Shown: positions 1 through 5,482 of the stretch, piece by piece
Numbering within the stretch: position 1 is the first letter of the stretch
Layout of the letters: every line of letters begins with the position of its first letter
Origin: a bacterium
GTDB taxonomy: Bacteria > Verrucomicrobiota > Verrucomicrobiia > Limisphaerales > J093
Reading direction: 5' to 3'
NCBI GenBank assembly: GCA_021784265.1
Contig: JAJXTA010000248.1
Coordinates: 1 to 5,535, forward strand
DNA: 5,535 nucleotides
The notes under the pieces: generated by a model
What the model was told of the DNA's origin: nothing
The model's database searches: none
The model's input: the letters and a program-made list of their open reading frames with translations, nothing else
Position numbers and translations under genes: made by a program

Positions 1-1150
1 AGCCTTTGCCGTTGGCCACCAGCAAGGTCTGGTTGTCGGGGGCCACCGCGACGGCCGTGGGATACCAGCCCACCGGGATAAAACCGTTGGCCACGGACGT
101 GGCGGGATCGGAAATATCGACCACCATCACGTCATTGTTGTCGGCGTTGGCCACAAAGAGCGTCCGGCCATCGGGCGCCACAGCCACCCCATCCGGCGTG
201 CAGCCCTCCGGGGATGCCGGATAGAGCGAGGTCGCGATAATCTCCCGCGTGCCCTCCCAGAGGCGGCGCGTGGGGCTGGCCGCCTCGCCAGGCCTCTCGA
301 CCGTGCGCGTTTGGATCACCTGGACCGTGTTATCGCCCGCGCAGGCGACAAAGAGGCGCCCGTCCGGGGCCAAGGCCATCTCGTTGGGGCGCACCCCGAC
401 CACGACCTCATGGACCCGCCGGCGGGTTTGGGTATCCACGATGCTCACGCTGCGGCTGCCCCAGTTGCTCACGTAGAGGTGCCGCCGATCCGCCCCCAAC
501 ACACAGGCCAACGGATGCTGGCCCACGGGCACCGTCGCCTCCAGACTCAAGCTCGCCCCGTTCAGAACCCACACCTCATGGTTGCCCTCGTTGCACACAT
601 ACACCTCCCCCGTGTCCGGATGGACGGCGAGACCGGCGAGAAACGTCTCCGCCGCCCCCGGACTCGGCCGCACCACCTGGTCGGCCGACGCCTGGCCGTC
701 GGCATACCTGAACGTGTAAATCTTCCCTGAGTCGCCGCCGGAGACGAGGATCCGCTGGCCCTCTTTGCTAAAGGCCAGACCGTTCCAGACCTCACCCAGC
801 GGAAAGAACTGCGTGACGCGTCGGGTCGCCAAGTCCAGCAGCGTCAGGCCGGTGTTCGAGTAGCCGGCGCAGACGGCGACCACTCGCTGGTGGTCGGGGG
901 CGATCACCAGCTTCAGCGGCATATCGCTGACGGCGACGGGCGCGCCCGCCGGGGTCACCCCCCAGCCGTTGAACAACAGACGAGCGTCGGGCCGCAGCCC
1001 GGGCCGGGCGCGCAGCCCCGGAGCGTTGACATCTTCGTTGATCCCGCGGGTGGCCGCCGGTTGCGCGATAACCGCCGCCACCCACGCCAGGCCCCCCAAG
1101 CCGAGGCCCAACACCATTCGGGAGTGATACCATGTCCGATTCGTCTTCAT
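1..1150 (-). CDS. YncE-family beta-propeller protein, N-terminal part of a probable YncE/alkaline phosphatase bifunctional protein (cut by the left window edge)
   Basis: I read 383 codons without a stop; the gene runs off the left edge, so its C-terminus is missing. Residues 1-29 look like a signal peptide: a basic start (K2, R5, R11), a hydrophobic stretch at 12-29 and likely cleavage after AVIA, so the protein is exported. From about residue 78 there are repeated propeller blades of the YVTN/YncE type: VWNGLAFSKEG (121-131), LYVSNWG (225-231), NEMALAPDGRLFVA (256-269), TPDGVAVAPDGRTLFVAN (318-335) and GWYPTAVAVAPDNQTLLVAN (361-380). The NADNNDV and GWYPTAV blocks and the terminal ANGKG match, from memory, proteins annotated 'bifunctional YncE family protein/alkaline phosphatase family protein', usually 800 residues or more, so a phosphoesterase domain is expected beyond position 1. 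Substrate is unknown. An in-frame ATG at 1159 (adding MFV) is an alternative start; neither has a clear ribosome binding site. Longer ATG-initiated frames here (562-795, 792-1133) are shadows. Family call is strong; the phosphatase half is inference. Confidence 0.88.
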   Translation of the reverse strand, partial: MKTNRTWYHSRMVLGLGLGGLAWVAAVIAQPAATRGINEDVNAPGLRARPGLRPDARLLFNGWGVTPAGAPVAVSDMPLKLVIAPDHQRVVAVCAGYSNTGLTLLDLATRRVTQFFPLGEVWNGLAFSKEGQRILVSGGDSGKIYTFRYADGQASADQVVRPSPGAAETFLAGLAVHPDTGEVYVCNEGNHEVWVLNGASLSLEATVPVGQHPLACVLGADRRHLYVSNWGSRSVSIVDTQTRRRVHEVVVGVRPNEMALAPDGRLFVACAGDNTVQVIQTRTVERPGEAASPTRRLWEGTREIIATSLYPASPEGCTPDGVAVAPDGRTLFVANADNNDVMVVDISDPATSVANGFIPVGWYPTAVAVAPDNQTLLVANGKG

Positions 1151-1189
1151 AACAAACATTGTCTGCGGCCAGCGGCCAGGACCTGTCTT

Positions 1190-1210
1190 ATGCCGCCCAG
1201 TTTACGGCAT
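1190..1210. repeat. Inverted repeat ATGCCG-N9-CGGCAT
   Basis: Perfect 6-bp arms (1190-1195 and 1205-1210) flank a 9-base spacer. It lies 40-60 bp upstream of the propeller gene's start and overlaps the only plausible -10 candidate on the minus strand (1199-1204), where a repressor site could sit. A 6-bp match in GC-rich DNA can easily arise by chance. Confidence 0.25.
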
Positions 1211-1226
1211 GGCGTCCGGGGATTTC

Positions 1227-1244
1227 CAGTCACAAAACCGTCAC
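1227..1244 (+). promoter_or_regulatory. Pho-box-like direct repeat (11-bp period)
   Basis: Two 7-base units, CAGTCAC (1227-1233) and CCGTCAC (1238-1244), are separated by AAAA, giving an 11-bp period. This is the architecture bound by PhoB-type (OmpR-family) response regulators. Compared with the E. coli Pho box as I recall it (CTGTCAT, A/T-rich 4-mer, CTGTCAC), 15 of 18 positions agree. It lies 77 bp upstream of the start of the YncE-type gene, whose full protein is expected to include a phosphatase domain. The repeats read in the plus direction, towards the decarboxylase-like gene 129 bp away, so which gene is controlled is unclear. No good -10 sits at the usual E. coli distance on the plus strand. 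Confidence 0.45.
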
Positions 1245-1297
1245 GTGCCGCGGTCCCAGCGAGGGAGTCGAGGAGGCCGCCCCGACGACGGCGAGCT

Positions 1298-1311
1298 TTG
1301 ACCAAGGTCAA
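1298..1311. promoter_or_regulatory. TTGACC-AA-GGTCAA inverted repeat, Crp/Fnr-type operator candidate
   Basis: Perfect 6-bp arms with a 2-base spacer give the TTGA-N6-TCAA pattern of Crp/Fnr-superfamily operators. From memory, TTGACC-N2-GGTCAA is the form described for the HcpR subgroup in sulfate reducers. It lies 61 bp upstream of the decarboxylase-like start codon. Each arm also resembles a -35 hexamer on its strand, but no -10 follows at 16-18 bases on either side, so an operator reading is preferred over a core promoter. Confidence 0.35.
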
Positions 1312-1372
1312 GTCGGCCCCGACCGGCCGAGGTTCAGAGTGGGCCGGGTTGAAACCCTGCAACGCTGAGACC

Positions 1373-2812
1373 ATGGCTACCGAGCAGCTCTACCAACAAC
1401 GCTTAAACCGGTACGTTACCGCCCTGCGCAACGAGCGGCCGGACCGGGTGCCCATCCGGCCCTTCGTGGCCGAGTTCACCGCCAAGTACGCGGGCTACAC
1501 CTGCCAGGACGTCGCCCACGACTATAACAAGGCCTTCGCCGCCGCCCTCAAATGCGCCCGTGACTTCGACTGGGACGCGGTGGTCCCGAACATGGTGTAC
1601 GTGTGGACCGGTTTGGCCCAGGCCGCGGGCCTGCGTTACTACGGCATCCCGGGGATCGGCATCCCTCACGATACCGGCTTCAACTACATCGAACCGCCCG
1701 AGGAAGCTGCCTTCATGCGGGCCGACGAGTACGATGCCTTGATCGACGACCCGACCGCCTTCCTCTACAGCGTCTGGCTCCCGCGCGTCTCGACCGAGAT
1801 CCAAAGCGCCGACCACCCCGCCTCTTACCGCAGCCACCTGGCCTGCGTGAAAAGCGCCATGGCCATGCTGAGCTACTTCTACGCCTTCGGCCCGCAGATC
1901 GCCCGCCTCCGCGCCGAAGCCGGGACGGTGTCGGCCATCGCGGGCATCTTCAAGGCCCCGTTCGACATCTTGGCGGACAAACTGCGGGGCTACGTCGGTC
2001 TGACCATGGACATGCGCACGCAACCCGACAAGGTCCTGCGGGCCTGCGAGGCGCTCATGCCCCACCTCGCGCACGTGGGGCTCACCACCGCCGACCCGGC
2101 CAAACTGGTCCCCATCGGCTTCTGGATGCACCGCGGGTGCGTGCCGTTTGTCAACCCGCGCCAGTTTGAGACCCACTATTGGCCCACCCTCCGCCCCATC
2201 ATCGAGGAGTTCTGGAAACACGGCCATCAGACCCTGTTCTATGCGGAAGTTAACTGGAAGTATCACCTCGAGCGGTTCGCCGAGCTGCCCGACCGCAGCC
2301 TGGTGTACCACGTGGACCGGGACGATGTCTTCGCGGTCCACCGGAAGCTGGGCCACAAATTCTGCCTCAGCGGCGGAATTCCCAACGTCCTGCTCAGCTA
2401 CGGCACACCGGAGGATGTCCGAGCCTTCTGCAAGCGGGTCATCGATGAAGTGGCGGGTGACGGGGGCTACGTCATGGACGCCAGCGCCATCATGCAGAAC
2501 GACACGAGCATCGCGAATCTCAAGGCGATGACGGAGTTCACGCGCGAGTACGGCGTTTATTCCGCCAGCCCGTCGGCCCTGGTGGCCACGCCCCCGGCGG
2601 AAACGCCCCCCGCCGTGCGCGACCGCCAGGCGCTGACCGGCATGGCGAGCCACCCTAGCCCGCGGGTCCCGCCGGGCGTCTGTTTCCCCTGGGAAGAGAA
2701 GCTCAAGCAACTGCCCACGATCACCGGCGATCAAGACCTGCTGCGCCAGGTCTGGGAGAACATCGATGCCCTGGGCAATATGTACATCTGGCAATTGCTG
2801 CTCAGCTTCTAA
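1373..2812 (+). CDS. Uroporphyrinogen decarboxylase family protein (non-HemE, zinc-motif-less variant)
   Basis: The product has 479 residues and no signal peptide or membrane segment, so it should be cytosolic. It follows the pattern of the UroD/MtaA/CmuA TIM-barrel family: an N-terminal RNERPDRVPI block (19-28), CARDFDWDAVVPN (61-73), a central helix-rich region, then CLSGGIPNVLLSYGTPEDV (331-349) and an IANLKAM block (380-386) equivalent to the family's TPxENixAM. That family includes heme-pathway decarboxylases and corrinoid or coenzyme M methyltransferases; substrate cannot be assigned here. By eye, the positions of the methyltransferase His-x-Cys and distal Cys zinc ligands hold YAEVNW (290-295) and DASA (369-372), so the metal site appears lost, and the HemE arginine motif (RQAGRY) is absent too. 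Residues 395-479 form a C-terminal tail ending WQLLLSF, with WEEKLKQLPTITGD at 440-453. I chose the ATG at 1373 because the frame's earlier ATG at 890 would add 161 arginine- and proline-rich residues antisense to the neighbouring gene. It may or may not be cotranscribed with the ThuA-like gene 226 bp downstream. Confidence 0.85.
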   Translation: MATEQLYQQRLNRYVTALRNERPDRVPIRPFVAEFTAKYAGYTCQDVAHDYNKAFAAALKCARDFDWDAVVPNMVYVWTGLAQAAGLRYYGIPGIGIPHDTGFNYIEPPEEAAFMRADEYDALIDDPTAFLYSVWLPRVSTEIQSADHPASYRSHLACVKSAMAMLSYFYAFGPQIARLRAEAGTVSAIAGIFKAPFDILADKLRGYVGLTMDMRTQPDKVLRACEALMPHLAHVGLTTADPAKLVPIGFWMHRGCVPFVNPRQFETHYWPTLRPIIEEFWKHGHQTLFYAEVNWKYHLERFAELPDRSLVYHVDRDDVFAVHRKLGHKFCLSGGIPNVLLSYGTPEDVRAFCKRVIDEVAGDGGYVMDASAIMQNDTSIANLKAMTEFTREYGVYSASPSALVATPPAETPPAVRDRQALTGMASHPSPRVPPGVCFPWEEKLKQLPTITGDQDLLRQVWENIDALGNMYIWQLLLSF

Positions 2813-3038
2813 CGAGGCGCGCCGCGGACCGTGCTGTCGTCTGAGGTCTGCCCGCGTTCGTGGCGCTGATCGGCCGTCGGGTGGAAAGCGCCTGGTTCGA
2901 GGTGCGCTTCGCGGGCTTTGAAGCGGTCGCGGCGCGGCCACTGAGGCCGGCGGGGCGGCACGGCTCTCGAGGGCGTCGTCTGTTTCTCGCCGGACCCGAA
3001 GCTGGCTTTAGCCCCCGGCCGGTGGCACACTCCGCCGC
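2813..3038. other. Intergenic region, possible weak terminator hairpin
   Basis: No gene is supported in this 226-bp gap. It contains an inverted repeat CGCTTC (2905-2910) / GAAGCG (2920-2925) with a 9-base loop, and CGGCC-ACTGA-GGCCG at 2935-2949; neither is followed by a T-run, so an intrinsic terminator is not demonstrated. I find no convincing promoter for the downstream ThuA-like gene. Open frames crossing it (2809-3030 minus, 2860-3291 plus) are unconvincing arginine- or alanine-rich translations. The length of the gap and the hairpins slightly favour separate transcription of the two flanking plus-strand genes. Confidence 0.4.
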
Positions 3039-4016
3039 ATGCAAGACACCGTTGCTCCTCGCTTCACTGGCCTGTGCGGCCGCCACCGGGTCCGCGCCTT
3101 TCCCGCCGGCCTCCTCTGCGGCGCCGGGCTGTGGCTCTCCCTGCTCGGCGGCGTCCTGGGGACTACCCCGGTCCGGGCCGAAACCATCCGCGTGCTCGTT
3201 TGGGACGAGCGGCAACCGGCGCAAAAGCAGGCCTACACGAATTTCCTCGGCAACCAGATCGCCGAGTACCTTAAGACGCTGCCCCGGGTGACGGTGAAAT
3301 CGGTGGGCCTGGACGATCCCGGCCAAGGGCTGGACGATCTGGACGCCTACGACGTCCTGATTTGGTGGGGTCATCTCCGCCACCGGGAGGTGAAACCGGA
3401 GCGGGCCCAGGAGATCGTCCGCCGCATCAAGGAAGGTAAGCTGAGCTTGGTGGCCCTCCACGCGGCGCATTGGTCCCAGCCGTTCGTCGAGGCGATGAAG
3501 GCGCGCGCCCGCGAGGACCTCAAAGCCTCCCTCCCCCAAGCCGAGCGCGACCACCTGACCATCCACGAGACCAACCTCTTCCCGCAACCCTACAGCGTCC
3601 CCCATTATACGGATCGCCTCACGCCCTCCGTGCTCTTCCACAAGACCCCCGAGGACCTCGTGGACGCGGAGCTGACCCTGCCGAACTGTTGCTTTCCGGC
3701 CTTCCGCGCCGACGGCAAGCCGAGCCAAATGCGGGTCTTGCGGCTCAACCATCCCCTGGCGGAGGGGTTGCCCCCCAAATTCATCATCGAGCACACGGAG
3801 ATGTACAACGAACCGTTCCACGTCCCGCCCCCGGACCAAGTGGTGTTCGAGGAACGATGGGCCACGGGCGAGTGGTTCCGCAGCGGCTGCGTCTGGCGCC
3901 TGGGCCGTGGCCACGTCGTCTATTTCCGGCCGGGGCACGAGATTTATCCCGTGTACAAAGACCCGAACGTGCTGAAGGTGATTGCCAACGCCGTCCTGTG
4001 GCTGGGCCAACACTGA
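3039..4016 (+). CDS. Secreted ThuA-like domain protein
   Basis: The product has 325 residues. Residues 1-47 form an export signal: a basic n-region up to R19, a hydrophobic stretch around 21-41 and a VRA cleavage site before ETIRVLVWDE (48-57), the usual first strand of ThuA-like proteins (trehalose-utilisation family, class I glutamine amidotransferase-like fold). Further family features are DVLIWWGHLRH (105-115), LVALHAAH (137-144), LNHPLAEGLP (236-245), EHTEMYNEPF (251-260) and GRGHVVYFRPGHE (289-301), ending at NAVLWLG. The turn where catalytic amidotransferases carry a cysteine reads LHAAH, so a glutaminase-like cysteine is absent, as is known for ThuA. Original ThuA proteins act in disaccharide oxidation; in Planctomycetota/Verrucomicrobiota such secreted homologues are abundant and mostly uncharacterised, so a carbohydrate-related role is inference only. 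The ATG has no clear ribosome binding site but is the only one giving the complete signal peptide. It converges with the PQQ-like propeller gene. Confidence 0.9.
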   Translation: MQDTVAPRFTGLCGRHRVRAFPAGLLCGAGLWLSLLGGVLGTTPVRAETIRVLVWDERQPAQKQAYTNFLGNQIAEYLKTLPRVTVKSVGLDDPGQGLDDLDAYDVLIWWGHLRHREVKPERAQEIVRRIKEGKLSLVALHAAHWSQPFVEAMKARAREDLKASLPQAERDHLTIHETNLFPQPYSVPHYTDRLTPSVLFHKTPEDLVDAELTLPNCCFPAFRADGKPSQMRVLRLNHPLAEGLPPKFIIEHTEMYNEPFHVPPPDQVVFEERWATGEWFRSGCVWRLGRGHVVYFRPGHEIYPVYKDPNVLKVIANAVLWLGQH

Positions 4017-4028
4017 CGTGGCGCCGCC

Positions 4029-4053
4029 CGCGAACGGTCGGCCTTCGCGACCG
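4029..4053. terminator. Overlapping hairpins between convergent genes
   Basis: The 44-bp gap between convergent stop codons holds two mutually exclusive perfect 6-bp stems: CGCGAA (4029-4034) with TTCGCG (4044-4049), and CGGTCG (4035-4040) with CGACCG (4048-4053). The position suits a bidirectional terminator, but no T-run follows on either strand, so this is a structural guess. Confidence 0.3.
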
Positions 4054-4060
4054 CGCCGAG

Positions 4061-5374
4061 CTAAGGCCTCTTGAGGTCCAGGCAAACCAAACGGTTGTGG
4101 TCGCGGGCGTAGAGGCGTCCGTCGGCCAGCGCCGCCTGGGCCCGAACGCCGCCCCCCAGGATTTGGGCGCTGGCCAGCTCGCGGTAGCCCTCGGGTGTCG
4201 CCGCCACCGCGAGCAAGAGGCCCTTCTCGAGCAGCACCAGCAACTGGTCGCCCGCCAAGAGGAGGTTGCCCGCCCCCAGCCCTTCCTTGGTCCAGCGCAC
4301 CGCGCCGGTCGGGAACGCGACGCACCGCAGACGCGGCCCATACTCTTGCCGGCCGTCAAAGCCGAAGAGGTACCCGTCATGATACACGCTGGTGGCGTAG
4401 TGGTTGGACAAGAGGTCGTCGCCGGACCACACCTTCTCCAGCCGGTGGTCCGCCACCCGCAGCAGAACGGCCCCCGTCTCGTAGGACGCCGATAAGAAGA
4501 TCCGGTCGCCGACGACAACCGGCGTCGCCGCGTTGACTGAGGCGTATTGCCGCGAACGCCACGGAAAGCGGAACCGCACCACCCCGCGCGCCGGGTCCAA
4601 TCCGACGAGGCCGGCGCGGGTGAAGAACAGGGCCAACCGCTGGCCTCCCACCGGGACCACGACCGGCGAGGAATAACTGGCTTCGTCGTCGGTGGCCGAC
4701 CATCGGACCTGGCCCGACGCGGCATCGAACGCCACGATCCCCGCCCCGTGCGGGCCGCCCAGGTTGACGAGCACCAAGCCCCCGTCCAGCACCGGCGAAC
4801 AGGCGAAGCCGAAGAAACCCTCTTTGGCCCCGAACTCGGTCCGGGCGTCATGGCGCCAGAGCTTCTTCCCGGTGGTCAAGTCCAGGCAGTGGAGCATGCC
4901 TTCGGCCCCGAGGGTGTACACCTTGCCGCCGCCAAGGACTGGGGTGGCGCGCGGTCCGTGGTCTTCGCCCACGATCTGATCGTGGTAATCGGTGGGATAG
5001 CCAAAGGTCCACTGCGGCCGGCCCGTCCCGGCGTCGCAACACTCGATCACCGCCTGGTCTCCCACCCGGTGGAACAACACCAGCCTGCTCCCCGTCACCA
5101 CCGGCCCGCTGAACCCCTGCCCCACCGAGCGCTGCCAGAGCACGGGCGGCCCTTCCTTCGGCCACGCCGCCGCCACGTCGTGCGCGGCATACACCCCGTT
5201 GCGGGTCGGCCCCAGGAACTGAGGCCACTCACCGGCCCAACCGCCGAGCAGAGTGGCGCCGACGGCAATCCCGACGGCCCACCCGTGGAACCGCGGCCCG
5301 GCGCCCCGGCGCCGCAGCGTCGGCCGGGAGGCGAATGACCGCCGAGGAGAGCCGGAGCTTCGAGGCGCGCGCAT
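4061..5374 (-). CDS. Exported PQQ-binding-like beta-propeller repeat protein
   Basis: From the ATG at 5374 the product has 437 residues. It begins with a long arginine-rich n-region (about 1-28), then a hydrophobic segment WAVGIAVGATLLGGWAG (32-48) that should be a signal peptide or anchor. EWPQFLGPTRNG (49-60) is the entry motif common to planctomycetal and verrucomicrobial PQQ-like propellers. Blades show the D-x-x-(T/S)-G-x-x-x-W pattern: DAGTGRPQW (114-122), DLTTGKKLW (165-173), DAASGQVRW (217-225), a weaker DPARGVVRF (260-268) and FPTGAVRW (354-361). ATPVVV and SSPVVV strands lie between, and the chain closes with NRLVCLDLKRP. This is the BamB/PQQ-dehydrogenase repeat fold; no dehydrogenase motif is evident, so quinone binding or enzymatic activity is unproven and a scaffold or surface role is equally possible. 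The frame extends upstream to an ATG at 5500. I reject that start because the hydrophobic signal would then be about 70 residues in, and a -10 element (5414-5419) lies between the two ATGs. Confidence 0.88.
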   Translation of the reverse strand: MRAPRSSGSPRRSFASRPTLRRRGAGPRFHGWAVGIAVGATLLGGWAGEWPQFLGPTRNGVYAAHDVAAAWPKEGPPVLWQRSVGQGFSGPVVTGSRLVLFHRVGDQAVIECCDAGTGRPQWTFGYPTDYHDQIVGEDHGPRATPVLGGGKVYTLGAEGMLHCLDLTTGKKLWRHDARTEFGAKEGFFGFACSPVLDGGLVLVNLGGPHGAGIVAFDAASGQVRWSATDDEASYSSPVVVPVGGQRLALFFTRAGLVGLDPARGVVRFRFPWRSRQYASVNAATPVVVGDRIFLSASYETGAVLLRVADHRLEKVWSGDDLLSNHYATSVYHDGYLFGFDGRQEYGPRLRCVAFPTGAVRWTKEGLGAGNLLLAGDQLLVLLEKGLLLAVAATPEGYRELASAQILGGGVRAQAALADGRLYARDHNRLVCLDLKRP

Positions 5375-5379
5375 GCCCA

Positions 5380-5394
5380 ACCTGTGCCACAGGT
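5380..5394. promoter_or_regulatory. Palindrome ACCTGTG-C-CACAGGT, operator candidate
   Basis: Perfect 7-bp arms flank one central base. It sits 5 bp before the chosen start codon of the PQQ-like propeller gene and downstream of its putative -10, where a bound repressor would block transcription. As RNA it could also form a 5-bp stem with a 5-base loop just upstream of the start codon. Confidence 0.4.
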
Positions 5395-5413
5395 CGATAA
5401 GAAAAGAAACTGT

Positions 5414-5419
5414 ATTGTA
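5414..5419 (-). promoter_or_regulatory. Putative -10 element TACAAT
   Basis: On the minus strand this hexamer matches the sigma70 -10 consensus at five of six positions. It lies in an unusually AT-rich patch (about 5394-5420) of otherwise GC-rich DNA, 39 bp upstream of the ATG at 5374. Transcription would start near 5407, leaving a leader of about 33 bases. No recognisable -35 lies 16-18 bases upstream, where the sequence is G/C-rich, so an alternative sigma factor or an activator may be needed. Confidence 0.45.
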
Positions 5420-5452
5420 GAAGTCCCACCAAAGTCCGGGCCTGGCGGGTGA

Positions 5453-5482
5453 GAGGCCCGAGGCGGTGGTGGCTCGGGCCTC
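5453..5482. repeat. Perfect 10-bp inverted repeat with 10-base loop
   Basis: GAGGCCCGAG (5453-5462) pairs perfectly with CTCGGGCCTC (5473-5482) around a G/T-rich loop, giving a very stable GC hairpin on either strand. It lies upstream of the putative promoter of the PQQ-like gene, so it is probably not in that transcript. It could terminate a gene lying to the right of the window or be a dispersed palindromic element. No T-run follows on either strand, so intrinsic termination is not shown. Confidence 0.55.

Larger units (their letters stand above)
1151..1372. promoter_or_regulatory. Divergent intergenic region with several candidate operators
   Basis: This 222-bp stretch separates two divergently transcribed genes and must hold both of their promoters. 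I see no convincing -35/-10 pair on either strand; the best minus-strand -10 candidate is TAAACT (1204 down to 1199, four of six consensus positions), without a good -35. The region is dense in symmetric elements: an inverted repeat at 1190-1210, an 11-bp-period direct repeat at 1227-1244, a TTGACC inverted repeat at 1298-1311, overlapping GC-rich inverted repeats at 1312-1330, and GGGTT-GA-AACCC at 1346-1357. Open frames crossing it (1147-1374 minus, 1159-1368 plus) have low-complexity arginine-rich translations with no recognisable features, and I do not regard them as genes. Confidence 0.6.

Noticed and set aside
11..154. Repeated GTTGGCCAC at 11, 86 and 146, considered as a DNA repeat array
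   Set aside because: On the minus strand each copy is the in-frame codons for Val-Ala-Asn, two of them (LFVAN and LLVAN) in propeller strands, so these are protein repeats and not a separate DNA element.
1298..1326. TTGACC at 1298 as a sigma70 -35 box for the decarboxylase-like gene
   Set aside because: The sequence 16-18 bases downstream is GC-rich with nothing like a -10; the symmetric repeat suits an operator better.
890..1372. N-terminal extension of the decarboxylase-like frame back to an ATG at 890 (640-residue form)
   Set aside because: The extra 161 residues are low-complexity Arg/Pro-rich, lie partly antisense to the YncE-type gene, and match nothing; the family fold begins right after the ATG at 1373.
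1403..2941. 512-residue open frame on the minus strand, antisense to the decarboxylase-like gene
   Set aside because: It mirrors the codons of a well-supported gene; its translation has no recognisable domain. Long antisense frames are expected in GC-rich DNA with G/C-biased third positions.
2802..4325. 507-residue open frame on the minus strand across the ThuA-like gene and the end of the PQQ-like gene
   Set aside because: It covers two supported genes in another frame, has an Arg/Gly-rich start and no domain features.
3470..5338. Long plus-strand frames (3470-4495 and 4547-5338) and the 3784-4851 minus-strand frame
   Set aside because: All overlap the ThuA-like or PQQ-like propeller coding sequence in the wrong frame and show Arg/Pro/Ala-rich composition without motifs.
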